43,303 bases of DNA from a virus, in IMG/VR virus record IMGVR_UViG_3300031365_000004, positions 1-43,303 of that record; one strand, 5' to 3'. Below, piece by piece: positions 10,634 to 20,209 of the stretch. Position 1 is the first letter of the stretch, and every line of letters starts with the position of its first letter. The position numbers and the translations under genes are program-made. The notes below the pieces were generated by a model, which saw only the letters and a list, made by a program, of their open reading frames with translations, had not been told where the DNA came from and did not search any database.

Positions 10634-10848
10634 TGAGTACTAACGATACACGTAAGAGAAGTTTTGGCAAGTGTTACGACTGTAACTTGATTGGGGTGGA
10701 TAAGGATGCAGAAACCATTGTTAGGGAAGGTGACCGTACTATTCCGGTCTGTTGGGAGTGTGCAAAAGCTTACGTGTTTTTTATAGAAGAAAATGGAACT
10801 GAAGAAGGATTACCGGAGAATGATGACTATAGAATTGATGGCGGATGA
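10633..10848 (+). CDS. Small zinc-finger protein, 71 aa
   Basis: Begins MSTNDTRKRSFGKCYDCNLI. Two pairs, CYDC and CWEC 26 residues apart, form a likely zinc ribbon; the C-terminus is acidic. TAATG overlap with the phosphoesterase gene. Function unknown. Confidence 0.6.
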   Translation: MSTNDTRKRSFGKCYDCNLIGVDKDAETIVREGDRTIPVCWECAKAYVFFIEENGTEEGLPENDDYRIDGG

Positions 10849-11038
10849 TGAAAAGAATTATGATGAGATCAGGCCTTTCCTATCCGCTATGAAGAAGATC
10901 CATGAAGACTCAGCTTCTATTGGCTTCTTAAGACGGTTCACGAAGAATGAACAAGTGGTGTTAAATGGTATCTGGGATAAAATAAAGAACGATGAGGAAT
11001 TCATTATCGAGAAAAGTGATCAAGGAGCTAAAAGCTGA
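10838..11038 (+). CDS. Hypothetical helical protein, 66 aa
   Basis: From ATG 10838 (MADDEKNYDEIRPFLSAMKK) the product is all-helical and acidic. Earlier in-frame ATGs at 10793 and 10820 would overlap the upstream gene more deeply (56 and 29 bp) and encode a less natural basic N-terminus, so 10838 is preferred with modest confidence. No family recognised. Confidence 0.5.
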   Translation: MADDEKNYDEIRPFLSAMKKIHEDSASIGFLRRFTKNEQVVLNGIWDKIKNDEEFIIEKSDQGAKS

Positions 11039-11219
11039 ATTTGGTCTCCCTGAGTATAAGATTATTGCTGTTATGAATAGTATTTTTGGTATGACAGCTT
11101 TTATTATTAGGAATGAGTGTGATCCCAAAAAAGGTAAGTTTCCAACGATAGGTATACCCTTCTTTGGTAAATTTTACCATAAATTGAAGTATGAAGATAT
11201 TCGAAATAGAAAACAATAA
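10992..11219 (+). CDS. Conserved pre-terminase phage protein, 75 aa
   Basis: The frame starts at ATG 10992 (MRNSLSRKVIKELKAEFGLP); a GTG start at 11016 would reduce the overlap with the previous gene. The layout 'EFGLP-..-VMNSIFGMTAFIIRN-..-IPFFGKFYHK' fits a short protein often found ahead of the terminase in Bacteroidota phages (recollection, unsearched). The ending 'IP-FGKFY-K' recalls the DNA-binding arm of HU/IHF proteins, so a histone-like role is possible. Confidence 0.55.
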   Translation: MRNSLSRKVIKELKAEFGLPEYKIIAVMNSIFGMTAFIIRNECDPKKGKFPTIGIPFFGKFYHKLKYEDIRNRKQ

Positions 11220-11742
11220 TGTTACTTATGCTCCTCAAGCACTCCTTTTGAAACCTTTTAAGGAGTTATGGGAGAGGGATAAGAGTAAGAGTAAAGGGCG
11301 TGCGAAGGACGAGCTTGCGTACATCTGGTACATGGAGGATGTTCGGTCAGATTTTTATGATATTGTTGACGAGGACGAGAGGCGTACAGAGGTTTTAAAA
11401 TTTCTGACCGAGCTTCCCCCTTCTTACAAAGAGGATGCAGCCATTAAAACAGCTAAGAAAGAGTATAAGAGACTCTCAGAAGGGATGGCTGTCAAGCTGT
11501 TGAAGGATGCTATGATCATGATCCAGAAGATGCGTGTGGCTATGTTAGCAACAGATTTTGATGAGCGTGACAAATCTGGCAAGCCCATACATGATATTGA
11601 TAAGGTGATGCGGTATGTGGATCGTATTCCTACTCTTTTAAAAAGTTTAAAGGAGACCTATCGAGAGATAGAGAGAGAGGCTCAGGAACAACATCTCATG
11701 CGTGGTGATAGGATAAAGTCTACCTTTGAAGAAGGTATATAA
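11191..11742 (+). CDS. Candidate small terminase or terminase partner, 183 aa
   Basis: Begins MKIFEIENNNVTYAPQALLL. It is mostly helical and highly charged, with an acidic/basic heptad-like C-terminal half (VDRIPTLLKSLKETYREIER). It ends one base before the TerL ATG. Position directly upstream of TerL and the helical, coiled-coil-prone makeup fit a small terminase subunit, but no HTH DNA-binding domain is evident. The start overlaps the upstream gene by 29 bp. Confidence 0.5.
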   Translation: MKIFEIENNNVTYAPQALLLKPFKELWERDKSKSKGRAKDELAYIWYMEDVRSDFYDIVDEDERRTEVLKFLTELPPSYKEDAAIKTAKKEYKRLSEGMAVKLLKDAMIMIQKMRVAMLATDFDERDKSGKPIHDIDKVMRYVDRIPTLLKSLKETYREIEREAQEQHLMRGDRIKSTFEEGI

Positions 11743-11743
11743 T

Positions 11744-14044
11744 ATGATATATAAGACAAATAAGTGTCAAACAACATTAACGGACGAACATTTAAAAGAG
11801 TTGTCTAAGGATAGTAGAGCAGATTTTCTACATGTCTTAGACAATGTTATTTTTATAAACAGGCTTATCTCTCCTAATCGTAAGTATGCAAAGGACTTAG
11901 AAAGGGATGAGCTGGGACGTATTAAAGTAGATATTGTCAATCCACATATCCTTGAGGATACTGATTACTTTCGTCCTGCAGCATTACATTTTGAAGAGCA
12001 TGGTTCATACACAAACTTACCTCCTAACTCACATCCACGATCTGAATTTTATAGGTTCTGGAAGGAGGAAGCTAGACGCTGTCGTGAGGGTTATGTACGA
12101 GAGAGTGACGGTGAATGGATACCAGGAGACTACTATTATTATTTAAATTACTCTCCTATCCTACTTTCTAAGATGAGTGGTAAGTATCAGATCACTTCTC
12201 GTGTAGAGGGCTTTCCTAAGTTTTGGGATGGTAGTTACCTCTACTATCATTACATGGAACAGGCGCGTCATATGGGCAAGCATACTAACTGTCTCAAGTG
12301 TCGTGGGAGAGGATACTCTTTTGAAGGTGCTTCTCTACTAGGTAAGGTTTTTATTCTTGGAGATAGGGATGAGGATTCCCGTAAGAACCAAGCTGCCTTC
12401 GCTATTGCGAATGAGAAGGAATTCCTTATCAAGGATGGTATCCTGAATAAGTTCATGGATAATATTAACTGGTGTGCTAAGCACACTCCTTGGCCCCGTA
12501 ACAGACTAAAGGACTCCTTGGACAATATGACCTGGACAATGGGTTATAAGGATAAGAGTACACAACAGATTAAAGGTACAGAGAATGAGGTCTCTGGTGT
12601 TTCTCTGAAGAATGACCCACAGAAAGCTCGTGGTAAGAGGGCTTGTCGTATTGAGTGGGAGGAGTTCGGTAAGTTTCCACACGTACTTACAGCATGGCAG
12701 ATTGCTCGTCCCTCTGTTGAAGATGGTGGAGTGGCTTTTGGACAGATGAATGGCTTCGGCACAGGCGGAACATTGGGAGCAGACTTTGTTGCTGCAGAGG
12801 CTATGTTCTATGGGCCAGAGGGATATAACATTTTGTCATTGCCCAATGTCTTTGATCTGGGTACAGATGGCACCTCACGGTGCAGTTTCTTTCATGGTGA
12901 ATATCTCAATAGGAATCTTTGCTATGATAAGGAGGGCAACTCAGATGTAATAAAGGCTCTCTTAGAGACGTTCACAAAAAGAGAAAAAATTAAATTTGGT
13001 TCTGCAGACCCGAATACTATTATACAAGAGAAAGCTGAATCCCCTATCTTTCCGCAGGAGGCTATTATGAGGCGAGAAGGTTCTATCTTTCCTGTTATGG
13101 ATCTGAAAGAACATTTAGCGGATGCAGCTGTTGATGTGAATAAGTTCACTGCAGCACATTATGTAGGTGACCTATATCATACTGGTGAGGGAGAGATGAA
13201 GTGGCGTATTAATCATGATATCTTCCCTATACGTGAGTATCCTTTAAAAGATCAGTTACATAAGAGAGGTGCCATAGAGATTTTCCAAATGCCTATTAAG
13301 AACCATGAGGGTTTAATCCCTTGGTTACGATATATTGCGGGCGGAGATACCTATGATGATGATTACTCTATTACTGATTCACTAGGAAGTGTATTTATTT
13401 TTGATCGTTTTACCGATCGGATCGTTGCGGAGTATACTGGTCGTCCTGCTACAGCTAATGAGTTTTATGAGATTGTGCTACGCTTGGTAAGGTACTATAA
13501 TGCTTTACTTAACTATGAGAACAATAAGAAGGGCTTGTTCACTTACTTCATGCATAAGCACATGATCAATTACTTGGCAGAGACACCTCAGATACTAAGG
13601 GATATGGAGTATATTAAAGATCCACGTATGTATGGAAACAAGATGTATGGTACACCTGCCAGTAAGTCTATCAGTTCCTGGGGTAGACGATTACAAGCTG
13701 ACTGGATGCGTGATGTTGCAGTAGGTGAATCAGACACATACATAGATGAGAAGACCGGAGAAGAGGTGGAGAGAGTCCCTTTGATGAACCTGCAGAAGAT
13801 ACGCTCCTTGGGTTATATTAGTGAAGCTATCGCATGGAACCCAGATGGTAACTTCGACCGTGTAGATGCTATGACGCAGGTTATGATCCTAAGAGAGCAA
13901 CTGATGAAGTTTGATGCTAAAGAGTCTGTTCAGAGAGTAAAAACAAAGGCGAAAGATGATTTCTTTGCTCGGATGGACAAGTATACACAAACAGCACAAC
14001 GCTATAATCTACAAAAAAATTATGCCTCTTCATTTGGAAATTAA
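11744..14044 (+). CDS. terL: Terminase large subunit, 766 aa
   Basis: DNA-packaging motor ATPase and nuclease. Residues 184-196 (LKCRGRGYSFEGA) are the degenerate P-loop seen in crAss-like TerL proteins. RIEWEEFG (302-309) fits Walker B with the catalytic Glu; GFGTGGT (337-343) fits the coupling motif. The nuclease half has AGGDTYDDD (532-540) with the first metal-binding Asp, NYENNK near 590 (Glu) and FDRVDAMT near 700 (Asp), the usual RNase H-like acidic triad. Length is typical for crAss-like terminases and much longer than lambdoid ones. ATG 11744 is chosen over TTG 11726, which would overlap the upstream gene. Confidence 0.9.
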   Translation: MIYKTNKCQTTLTDEHLKELSKDSRADFLHVLDNVIFINRLISPNRKYAKDLERDELGRIKVDIVNPHILEDTDYFRPAALHFEEHGSYTNLPPNSHPRSEFYRFWKEEARRCREGYVRESDGEWIPGDYYYYLNYSPILLSKMSGKYQITSRVEGFPKFWDGSYLYYHYMEQARHMGKHTNCLKCRGRGYSFEGASLLGKVFILGDRDEDSRKNQAAFAIANEKEFLIKDGILNKFMDNINWCAKHTPWPRNRLKDSLDNMTWTMGYKDKSTQQIKGTENEVSGVSLKNDPQKARGKRACRIEWEEFGKFPHVLTAWQIARPSVEDGGVAFGQMNGFGTGGTLGADFVAAEAMFYGPEGYNILSLPNVFDLGTDGTSRCSFFHGEYLNRNLCYDKEGNSDVIKALLETFTKREKIKFGSADPNTIIQEKAESPIFPQEAIMRREGSIFPVMDLKEHLADAAVDVNKFTAAHYVGDLYHTGEGEMKWRINHDIFPIREYPLKDQLHKRGAIEIFQMPIKNHEGLIPWLRYIAGGDTYDDDYSITDSLGSVFIFDRFTDRIVAEYTGRPATANEFYEIVLRLVRYYNALLNYENNKKGLFTYFMHKHMINYLAETPQILRDMEYIKDPRMYGNKMYGTPASKSISSWGRRLQADWMRDVAVGESDTYIDEKTGEEVERVPLMNLQKIRSLGYISEAIAWNPDGNFDRVDAMTQVMILREQLMKFDAKESVQRVKTKAKDDFFARMDKYTQTAQRYNLQKNYASSFGN

Positions 14045-14082
14045 AAGAAAATTGTTTATTTTTTAAGGTTAAATTTATTATC

Positions 14083-16452
14083 ATGGCACATTATTTAAAA
14101 AATGCTGATTCCTTTTCTCCTTTTCCTCATCAGAAGAGGACGGACGCAGAGAAGACTAAGAAGTTCTTTAAGGAATGTATAGATGCTGGGATTAGTGTTA
14201 TCAGCAGTGAGATAGGGAATGGCATACGTGCTACAAAAAGAAACATGCTTATCAACTATGATCTTATTGCTAATAAGATACATGACGCTGAGGTTCAGCG
14301 TGTGGTTAATCCCTTTGGCATTGAGTATGGTAAGCTGCCTGATAACTATAGGAACTGTCCATTATTGAACTCCAATCTTATGCTCTTATGGGGTGAGGAA
14401 AGGAAACGCTTCTTCAATCCTATTGTTACTATGGTCAATAGTGATGCTGTCAATGAGAAGCTTAAGATGTTGGATAAGCAGGTAGATGATTTTATTATCA
14501 AGGAGGCTACTGATCCTACTATGTCTGAGGAGGAGCTTGTCAATCGTTTCCGTGAGCTGGATGACTGGAAGAACTTCCAATACCGTGATCGCAGGGAACG
14601 TATGGCACAGCAGGTTATTGATTATGGTTTTAATATCTTAGATCTAAAAGATGTTTTCAGTCGTGGCTTTGAGGACCTGACGGTTGCTGGAGATTCTATC
14701 TATATAACAGATATTATTAATGGTGAGCCTATCCTTCGTCGTGGAGATCCTATCACTCTTACTGTTTTAAGAAGTGGCAATTCACCTCACATAGAGGATG
14801 CAGACATGATTATTGAAGATCGTTATCTGCCTGTTGGTAAGGTGATAGATGAGTATTACGATGAGCTTACCAGTAAACAGATCACTGAGCTGGAGGAAGG
14901 TGCTAATGTTCACAAGAGGTCTATGGGGGGTCTTATGGGCAACCAGCTTCTTCATGGTAAGACAGATTTTTCTAGTTATGTAGAGGCTGTTGGGATAGGA
15001 GAGATTATTGTTGGTGTTAACAAGGATGGTATCCGCACTTTTGGTAGTGCCTTTGATGAAGAGGGTAATGTACGTGTCACTCGTGTACTATGGAAGGGGA
15101 TGCGTAAGATAGGTGTTGTAACTTATATAGATGAGCTTGGTGAGCTACAGAAGTCTTTTGTTCCTGAGTGGTATGAACCCCTTGTGGAGATGGGCGAGGC
15201 TGTCAAGTGGATATGGATCTCTGAGTGGTTAGAAGGAACGAATATTGGTGAGGATATTAAGGTAAAGATGGGTCCTCGTGATGTACAGTTCAGAAGTATG
15301 GATAACCTTTCTAAGTGCCATCCTGGTATAGTAGGTATCTCTGCTAATGTGGGGAATACTGAATCTCGATCATTGGTTGATCTGGCAAAGCCTTATCAGT
15401 ATCTTTACAATGCCGTTCTTCATAAGATGGAACTGGCTATTGCAAAGGATTTTGGTAATCTTGGGAGGCTTGATCTCTCTATGGTGCCTGATGACTGGAG
15501 CATGGATAAGTGGCTTTATTATGCTTACATGATGGGCTGGATGGTTGAAGATCCTTTTAATGAGGGTAAGAAAGGTGCTGCAATGGGTAAGCTGGCTGGC
15601 ACAATGAACCAGAACTCCAAGAGCGTTGATCTTACTCAAGGACGGTTTATTAGTGATCAGATGTCTATTCTTCAGTTTCTTGAGAACAGAGTAGATAATA
15701 TCACAGGTATTACCCCTCAACGTAAGGGTGCTATAGATAACCGAGAGACGGTGGGTGGTGTGGAACGTTCAGTAACTCAATCTAGCCATATCACTGAGAA
15801 GTGGTTCTCTCTACATGATAGCACTAAGGTCAGGGCATTAGAGGCGTTTATTGAGACCGCTAAGATCGCCTGGCGGGGTAAGTCCTTCAAGAGAAGTTTT
15901 GTTCTAGATGACTCTAGCATGGGTATCCTGGACTTCGACTCGGAAGTTTTCAATGAGGCTGAGTATGGTATCTACGTCACTACCAGCTCAAGTGATATGG
16001 AGATGATCCAACAGCTGAAGGCATTAACACAGCCCTTCCTGCAGAACGGTGGTTCAATGTCTATTATCATAGATATCTTCAGGACGAAAGATCCTGCATC
16101 CTTACAGCGTAAGATAGAACGGTATGAGAGCAAGATGGCTGAGCAAGCACAACAGGCACAACAAGCAGAGATGGCTGCTGAGGAGAGGCGTGTTGCTCGT
16201 GAGGAGGCTATGAAGAAGTATGAGATTGATATGAAGTATAAGCAAGCTATTGATACGGAGCTATTGAAGCAAGGTGCACAGGAAGGTGAGCTTGAGGATA
16301 CTGGTTTAGAAGAGGAGAAATTTGAACAGGATAAGGTTGAGCATGAGGATAAGATGACTCTTGAGGAGAAGAAGCTTAGAGAGCAGATACGCTCCAATAA
16401 GGAAAAAGAAAAGATCCAAAGGCAGAAACCTAAGAGTACAGCAACTAAGTAA
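14083..16452 (+). CDS. Portal protein, 789 aa
   Basis: Position between TerL and the capsid genes, and length near that of crAss-like portals, identify it. The N-terminal 120 residues are basic/helical (KRNMLINYDLIANKIHDAEV). The core is mixed alpha/beta with 'DLTVAGDSIYITDIINGEPI', typical of the portal stem/wing. The segment 'QMSILQFLENRVDNITGITP' then 'RETVGGVERSVTQSS' matches the helix and crown part seen in crAss-like portals. The last 110 residues are a long Glu/Lys/Gln-rich coiled coil (barrel/crown extension). It forms the dodecameric vertex through which DNA passes. Confidence 0.85.
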   Translation: MAHYLKNADSFSPFPHQKRTDAEKTKKFFKECIDAGISVISSEIGNGIRATKRNMLINYDLIANKIHDAEVQRVVNPFGIEYGKLPDNYRNCPLLNSNLMLLWGEERKRFFNPIVTMVNSDAVNEKLKMLDKQVDDFIIKEATDPTMSEEELVNRFRELDDWKNFQYRDRRERMAQQVIDYGFNILDLKDVFSRGFEDLTVAGDSIYITDIINGEPILRRGDPITLTVLRSGNSPHIEDADMIIEDRYLPVGKVIDEYYDELTSKQITELEEGANVHKRSMGGLMGNQLLHGKTDFSSYVEAVGIGEIIVGVNKDGIRTFGSAFDEEGNVRVTRVLWKGMRKIGVVTYIDELGELQKSFVPEWYEPLVEMGEAVKWIWISEWLEGTNIGEDIKVKMGPRDVQFRSMDNLSKCHPGIVGISANVGNTESRSLVDLAKPYQYLYNAVLHKMELAIAKDFGNLGRLDLSMVPDDWSMDKWLYYAYMMGWMVEDPFNEGKKGAAMGKLAGTMNQNSKSVDLTQGRFISDQMSILQFLENRVDNITGITPQRKGAIDNRETVGGVERSVTQSSHITEKWFSLHDSTKVRALEAFIETAKIAWRGKSFKRSFVLDDSSMGILDFDSEVFNEAEYGIYVTTSSSDMEMIQQLKALTQPFLQNGGSMSIIIDIFRTKDPASLQRKIERYESKMAEQAQQAQQAEMAAEERRVAREEAMKKYEIDMKYKQAIDTELLKQGAQEGELEDTGLEEEKFEQDKVEHEDKMTLEEKKLREQIRSNKEKEKIQRQKPKSTATK

Positions 16453-16484
16453 AGCTATAACCTGAAAAAATTTTATCGCTTATT

Positions 16485-16517
16485 TTTGGACAAGAGGGTT
16501 TTTATTTATTATATTTG
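16485..16517 (+). promoter_or_regulatory. Bacteroidota-type promoter before scaffold and MCP
   Basis: TTTG (16485-16488), 21-bp spacer, TATATTTG (16510-16517). It would start a transcript about 15-20 bp upstream of the scaffold gene's ATG, giving extra expression of scaffold and major capsid protein. Confidence 0.7.
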
Positions 16518-16538
16518 TAACTATTAAAATTGGTAGAG

Positions 16539-17723
16539 ATGGCGAATGAAGAAAAAGAACTGACAATCCTTGATATGGATTTCGGTGAATTTGTTAATCC
16601 GGGTGGTGAGTTTCTTGAACCGGAGCTTCCTGATAAGGAGGATAAAAAACCCACCAAGAAAGAGGATGAATCTAATGAAGATGATCCCATAGATGTAAAT
16701 GAAGTTCTTTCACAAACAGAAAAGGAAGAACCAGGAGAAAAAGAAAAAAAGAAAAAAGACGAAGAATCTCCTGCTTCTAAGACTGATTCGGAGGAATCCG
16801 ATGATCCCTTTACTCTTGTCCTCGCACGCTACCAATTGGAGCAGGGGATTCTTTCATCTTTTGATGAGGACGAATTACGAAGAGTAATAGAGGAAGAGGG
16901 AGAAACAGCTGGGTTAAGTTATTTGATACAAAGTGAAGTAGAGAATAACACGAAGGCTATTTCAAGTGCCTTAGACCAATACTCGCAGGAGTATATAGAA
17001 TTAAGAAAATCCGGTTTTTCTGCAGAGGAAGCTGGTGGAGCTGTTTTACAGCTTGAGGCGTTAGAGGGTATTACTGAAGATGATTTAAGAGAGGATGACA
17101 AAGAGGATCTTCGTCGTATGATCTTAAAAGAAAACTACAAGGCTACCACTAATTTCTCAGAGGCAAAGATAGACAGGCTCGTTAAACGTTCTTTTGATAT
17201 TAATGTTGATGTTGATGATGCTATTGAAGCTCTTGACGGTCTAAAAGAGGCCAAAAAGAAGGAGTTAAAAGATGCTAAGGAGAGTCAACGGTTGGAGCAG
17301 GAAAAGGCTCAGGCTGCTTATAATGAGCAGTTACAAGCTTTGAACAAGCATATTGATTCATTAACGGAGATCATTCCGGGGAAAGCAATCAATAAGCAGA
17401 CTAAGGCGAAGATCAATGAGATGCTCACTAAGCCTGTTAAGCAGTCTGAAGAGGGTTATGCCATGACGGAGCTATGGGCTAAGAGGGCTGAGAACCCGAT
17501 TGAGTTTGACACTACCTTAGCTTATCTTTACTTATCAGGTGTTTTTGATGGTAAGTGGGATCAGATAATGAAAACTGCAAACACAAAATTAACAGATAAA
17601 TTAGAAAAATCATTAAAAGAAAAAGGATCTACTCTGTTAGGAGGTCGTTCAACTATTAAGAGCGAGTCCGAGCGTACAAGGGAAGATATGATTGGCCCTA
17701 TGCGCCATTTGTTGCGAGATTAA
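16539..17723 (+). CDS. Candidate scaffold protein, 394 aa
   Basis: From ATG 16539 (MANEEKELTILDMDFGEFVN) the first 90 residues are strongly acidic and disordered, with Lys/Glu tracts; the rest is helical with a coiled coil around residues 230-275 (rich in KEL, KDAKESQRLEQEKAQ). The C-terminus is basic (RTREDMIGPMRHLLRD). Location directly between portal and MCP, low hydrophobicity and coiled coil are the hallmarks of phage scaffolding proteins, which guide capsid assembly and then leave. The basic C-terminal helix would bind MCP. A TTG start at 16530 would add three residues. Confidence 0.65.
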   Translation: MANEEKELTILDMDFGEFVNPGGEFLEPELPDKEDKKPTKKEDESNEDDPIDVNEVLSQTEKEEPGEKEKKKKDEESPASKTDSEESDDPFTLVLARYQLEQGILSSFDEDELRRVIEEEGETAGLSYLIQSEVENNTKAISSALDQYSQEYIELRKSGFSAEEAGGAVLQLEALEGITEDDLREDDKEDLRRMILKENYKATTNFSEAKIDRLVKRSFDINVDVDDAIEALDGLKEAKKKELKDAKESQRLEQEKAQAAYNEQLQALNKHIDSLTEIIPGKAINKQTKAKINEMLTKPVKQSEEGYAMTELWAKRAENPIEFDTTLAYLYLSGVFDGKWDQIMKTANTKLTDKLEKSLKEKGSTLLGGRSTIKSESERTREDMIGPMRHLLRD

Positions 17724-17743
17724 TATTGCTAAATTAATATAAA

Positions 17744-19252
17744 ATGGAAAAAATCAGTAAACTTCAAATTGTAGAACCCAAGTATTGGTCAGGCTTGACT
17801 AGAGAATCTCACCTGGGATGGCTGGGGTTGCTGGAACCAGAATTTATTTCTAAGAACGTAGATATGCTCTATGAGGTAAATTACGGTGCCGACAACTTCG
17901 TAAGCTTCACAGACAGTTTCCCTACCAAATACTTGGATACGGAAGGACCATATCGCTGGTGGTTACAGGGTGCCGATGAGAGGAATATTCCTCTTGTAAA
18001 AGCTTCTCTTGTCTCTACTGGTACGTCTCTTAATGCAACTCACCAACCTGGTGTTGCACGAACAGCTTTTTATATGTGGTTCCCCGAAAGGTATTTTGAG
18101 ATCACATCAGTTATCGTTGGGGAGCACCCTGATGATTACGCACTTCGTATTGTTGAGGAGCCAGCATCTGACGGCACACAATGGAGATATAAGGTTGAGC
18201 TTGTTACTGGCGATGATAACCTTTATGTTCCTGTAGCTGATCTTGCTGGTGGGACCAGATGGTCAGAGGAGTATGGACTGGTTGAACAAGAACTCTCCAA
18301 AAGAGGTTCAGGTGTTCATCACACTGCTCCTTACATGATGGAGAACGTCACTTCTTACATCCGTAAGAACTATGAGGTTCCTGGTAACATGATTATACAA
18401 GGACAGAATAAGCCTCTTGCTTATGCTTTCAGGGATCAGGATGGAAATACTCAAACCCGCTGGATTGATAAGCTGGGTTGGGACTTCTTTGTTCAGTTCC
18501 GCAGGGACAAAGCTCGGTTACTCCTTCATGGAAAATCCAATAAGCTTGGTGACGGTTCTTATGGTAACAAAGGAGAAAGTGGAAACACCATTCGTTCAGG
18601 CTTCGGCTTATATGAGCAGATGGAAGGTGGAAACACTCTTTATTACAATGATTTTAGTGCTGATCTTATTGGAGATTTCGCACTTGACTTGTCGATAGGA
18701 AAACTTCCTGAAGACAAGCGTGAATTTATTATGTCCACAGGTGAGCGTGGTTTGTACAAGTTCCACCAATCAATGGCTGACAAGGCTGCTAACATCAGTT
18801 GGCTGCAATCGAGTCAGAACATGCAGATTCGGAGTGATGGTACTGCTAAGCTGATCGAAGGACAATTTACTGAGTACACCTTTGTAAATGGTATTAAGTT
18901 CAAGGTTATGCTTGATCCTATGAAGGATGATCCGATTAGGAATAAGCTTCCCCACCCTGACGGTGGATTAGCAAGCTCCTATATCTATGATATCTGGGAT
19001 GCTGGTACAACCAATGGTGATGCTAATATCATGAAGGTTGCTGTGAAGAACAATGAAGAGTTCTTCCGGTATATCCCTGGAATGCGTGACCCATTCACTC
19101 CAGGAGGTCTTGGTAAGAGCACTGATCCGGTGATCACTGCTTCGCCTGTTGATGGATATTCTGTTTATAAGATGTTCATTGGTGGGATGTTGTTAAAGAA
19201 TCCTCTTAAGACTGGTAGGGTAATACCTTCCCTCTTAAGAACTATTCAATAA
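17744..19252 (+). CDS. Major capsid protein, 502 aa
   Basis: Begins MEKISKLQIVEPKYWSGLTR. Length and the motif set recall crAss-like HK97-fold capsid proteins: an N-terminal arm, 'FVSFTDSFPTKYLDTEGPYR', a central E-loop/beta region, 'YGLVEQELSKRGSGVHHTAP', 'FIMSTGERGLYKFHQSMADK' (spine-helix-like) and a C-terminal 'MRDPFTPGG-..-DGYSVYKM-..-LKTGRVIPSL', close to the ending seen in that family. It is downstream of the scaffold and followed by a hairpin terminator, consistent with very high expression. Codon use is richer in C-ending codons than in the flanking mini-genes. Confidence 0.85.
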   Translation: MEKISKLQIVEPKYWSGLTRESHLGWLGLLEPEFISKNVDMLYEVNYGADNFVSFTDSFPTKYLDTEGPYRWWLQGADERNIPLVKASLVSTGTSLNATHQPGVARTAFYMWFPERYFEITSVIVGEHPDDYALRIVEEPASDGTQWRYKVELVTGDDNLYVPVADLAGGTRWSEEYGLVEQELSKRGSGVHHTAPYMMENVTSYIRKNYEVPGNMIIQGQNKPLAYAFRDQDGNTQTRWIDKLGWDFFVQFRRDKARLLLHGKSNKLGDGSYGNKGESGNTIRSGFGLYEQMEGGNTLYYNDFSADLIGDFALDLSIGKLPEDKREFIMSTGERGLYKFHQSMADKAANISWLQSSQNMQIRSDGTAKLIEGQFTEYTFVNGIKFKVMLDPMKDDPIRNKLPHPDGGLASSYIYDIWDAGTTNGDANIMKVAVKNNEEFFRYIPGMRDPFTPGGLGKSTDPVITASPVDGYSVYKMFIGGMLLKNPLKTGRVIPSLLRTIQ

Positions 19253-19259
19253 ACTTTAT

Positions 19260-19290
19260 GGGGGTACTGAGGAGTGCCTCCATCATTTTA
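19260..19290 (+). terminator. Probable terminator or attenuator after MCP
   Basis: GGGGGTACT (19260-19268) and AGTGCCTCC (19273-19281) form a 9-bp stem with two wobble pairs and loop GAGG; TTTT follows at 19286-19289. The short T-run suggests partial termination. Confidence 0.55.
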
Positions 19291-19310
19291 ATTAAAAAGA
19301 GTAAAGGAAA

Positions 19311-20207
19311 ATGGAAAAAACGGTAATAAGTCGTGAAGAGGCGTTGGCAAAAGGTTATTTAGAAGATAGGATTGTTTATCTTAGACCTTCACCACGAAAA
19401 GGAAAAATGATTAAGGACCCCACTCATGTAGGATATTTCATGCATGAAGGGGCTACGATGAGGTTTGTCCTCCCAAAAAATTCTAGAGGTGAGTTAGTAA
19501 ACATCTTTAGTAGTAAAGAAGAGCAAGCGTTCTTTGAAGAAGAGTTGGATGTTGATTTGAGTATACACAAGAAGAAAGACAATTTTTGGAATTCTTTCAG
19601 TGTGAAGTTTCAGAAGAGTCCTATCACCATGCATCTAGGTGAGAAGTTTGACTTAAAAAATCCAAGTGATAACTTAAGAGTCAGAATTCTCAGACACTGT
19701 ATGGAGGTAGCACCTAGTTGGGATCAACGGTTTGAGTATCCCACATATAAGTTTGCCCTTGTGGAGGATGATTATGAAGAGAACAAAGCATCTGAAGAAG
19801 CTCTTAAGCAGCAAGAGATCTGGAAGTTTTTCGGTTCTATCTCTAATAATTCTCTAAAGATGAAGGAGTTTGTCTCTGTTTATCTTGCTTCTAAGAAGAA
19901 GCTAAAGAGTATTCCTAGTGATTCTACCAAAGAGCGATTGATGAAAGAGCTTAACGAGATTATCAATAATGATCCTGATGGATACTTAGAGATAGTAAAT
20001 GATCCACACTTCCCAATGAAATCATTCATTATGAGTGCTATTAGTGTTGGAGCGATTGAGAAGCAAGGTGTTAATAAGTATATTATACCTGGAGACAATA
20101 CTTCTTGGCAGCTGAATGAATTAGTAGATTACTTAGAGAGCTTAAAGGAAAACTCTGATGATCTTTATTTAAAGATTAAGGCACAGATTAACATCAAAGA
20201 GAAGTAG
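19311..20207 (+). CDS. Head-region protein of unknown role, 298 aa
   Basis: Begins MEKTVISREEALAKGYLEDR. The N-terminal 140 residues look beta-rich and compact (RIVYLRPSP, 'EGATMRFVLPKNSRGEL', 'VRILRHCMEVAPS'); the second half is helical. It is placed between MCP and a connector gene, so a role in head completion or decoration is likely from context. It sits 2 bp before the next gene. No catalytic motif is seen. Confidence 0.6.
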   Translation: MEKTVISREEALAKGYLEDRIVYLRPSPRKGKMIKDPTHVGYFMHEGATMRFVLPKNSRGELVNIFSSKEEQAFFEEELDVDLSIHKKKDNFWNSFSVKFQKSPITMHLGEKFDLKNPSDNLRVRILRHCMEVAPSWDQRFEYPTYKFALVEDDYEENKASEEALKQQEIWKFFGSISNNSLKMKEFVSVYLASKKKLKSIPSDSTKERLMKELNEIINNDPDGYLEIVNDPHFPMKSFIMSAISVGAIEKQGVNKYIIPGDNTSWQLNELVDYLESLKENSDDLYLKIKAQINIKEK

Positions 20208-20209
20208 AG

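Noticed and set aside
11726-11743. TTG start for TerL
   Set aside because: Overlaps the upstream gene; the ATG at 11744 directly follows that gene's stop and is a natural start.
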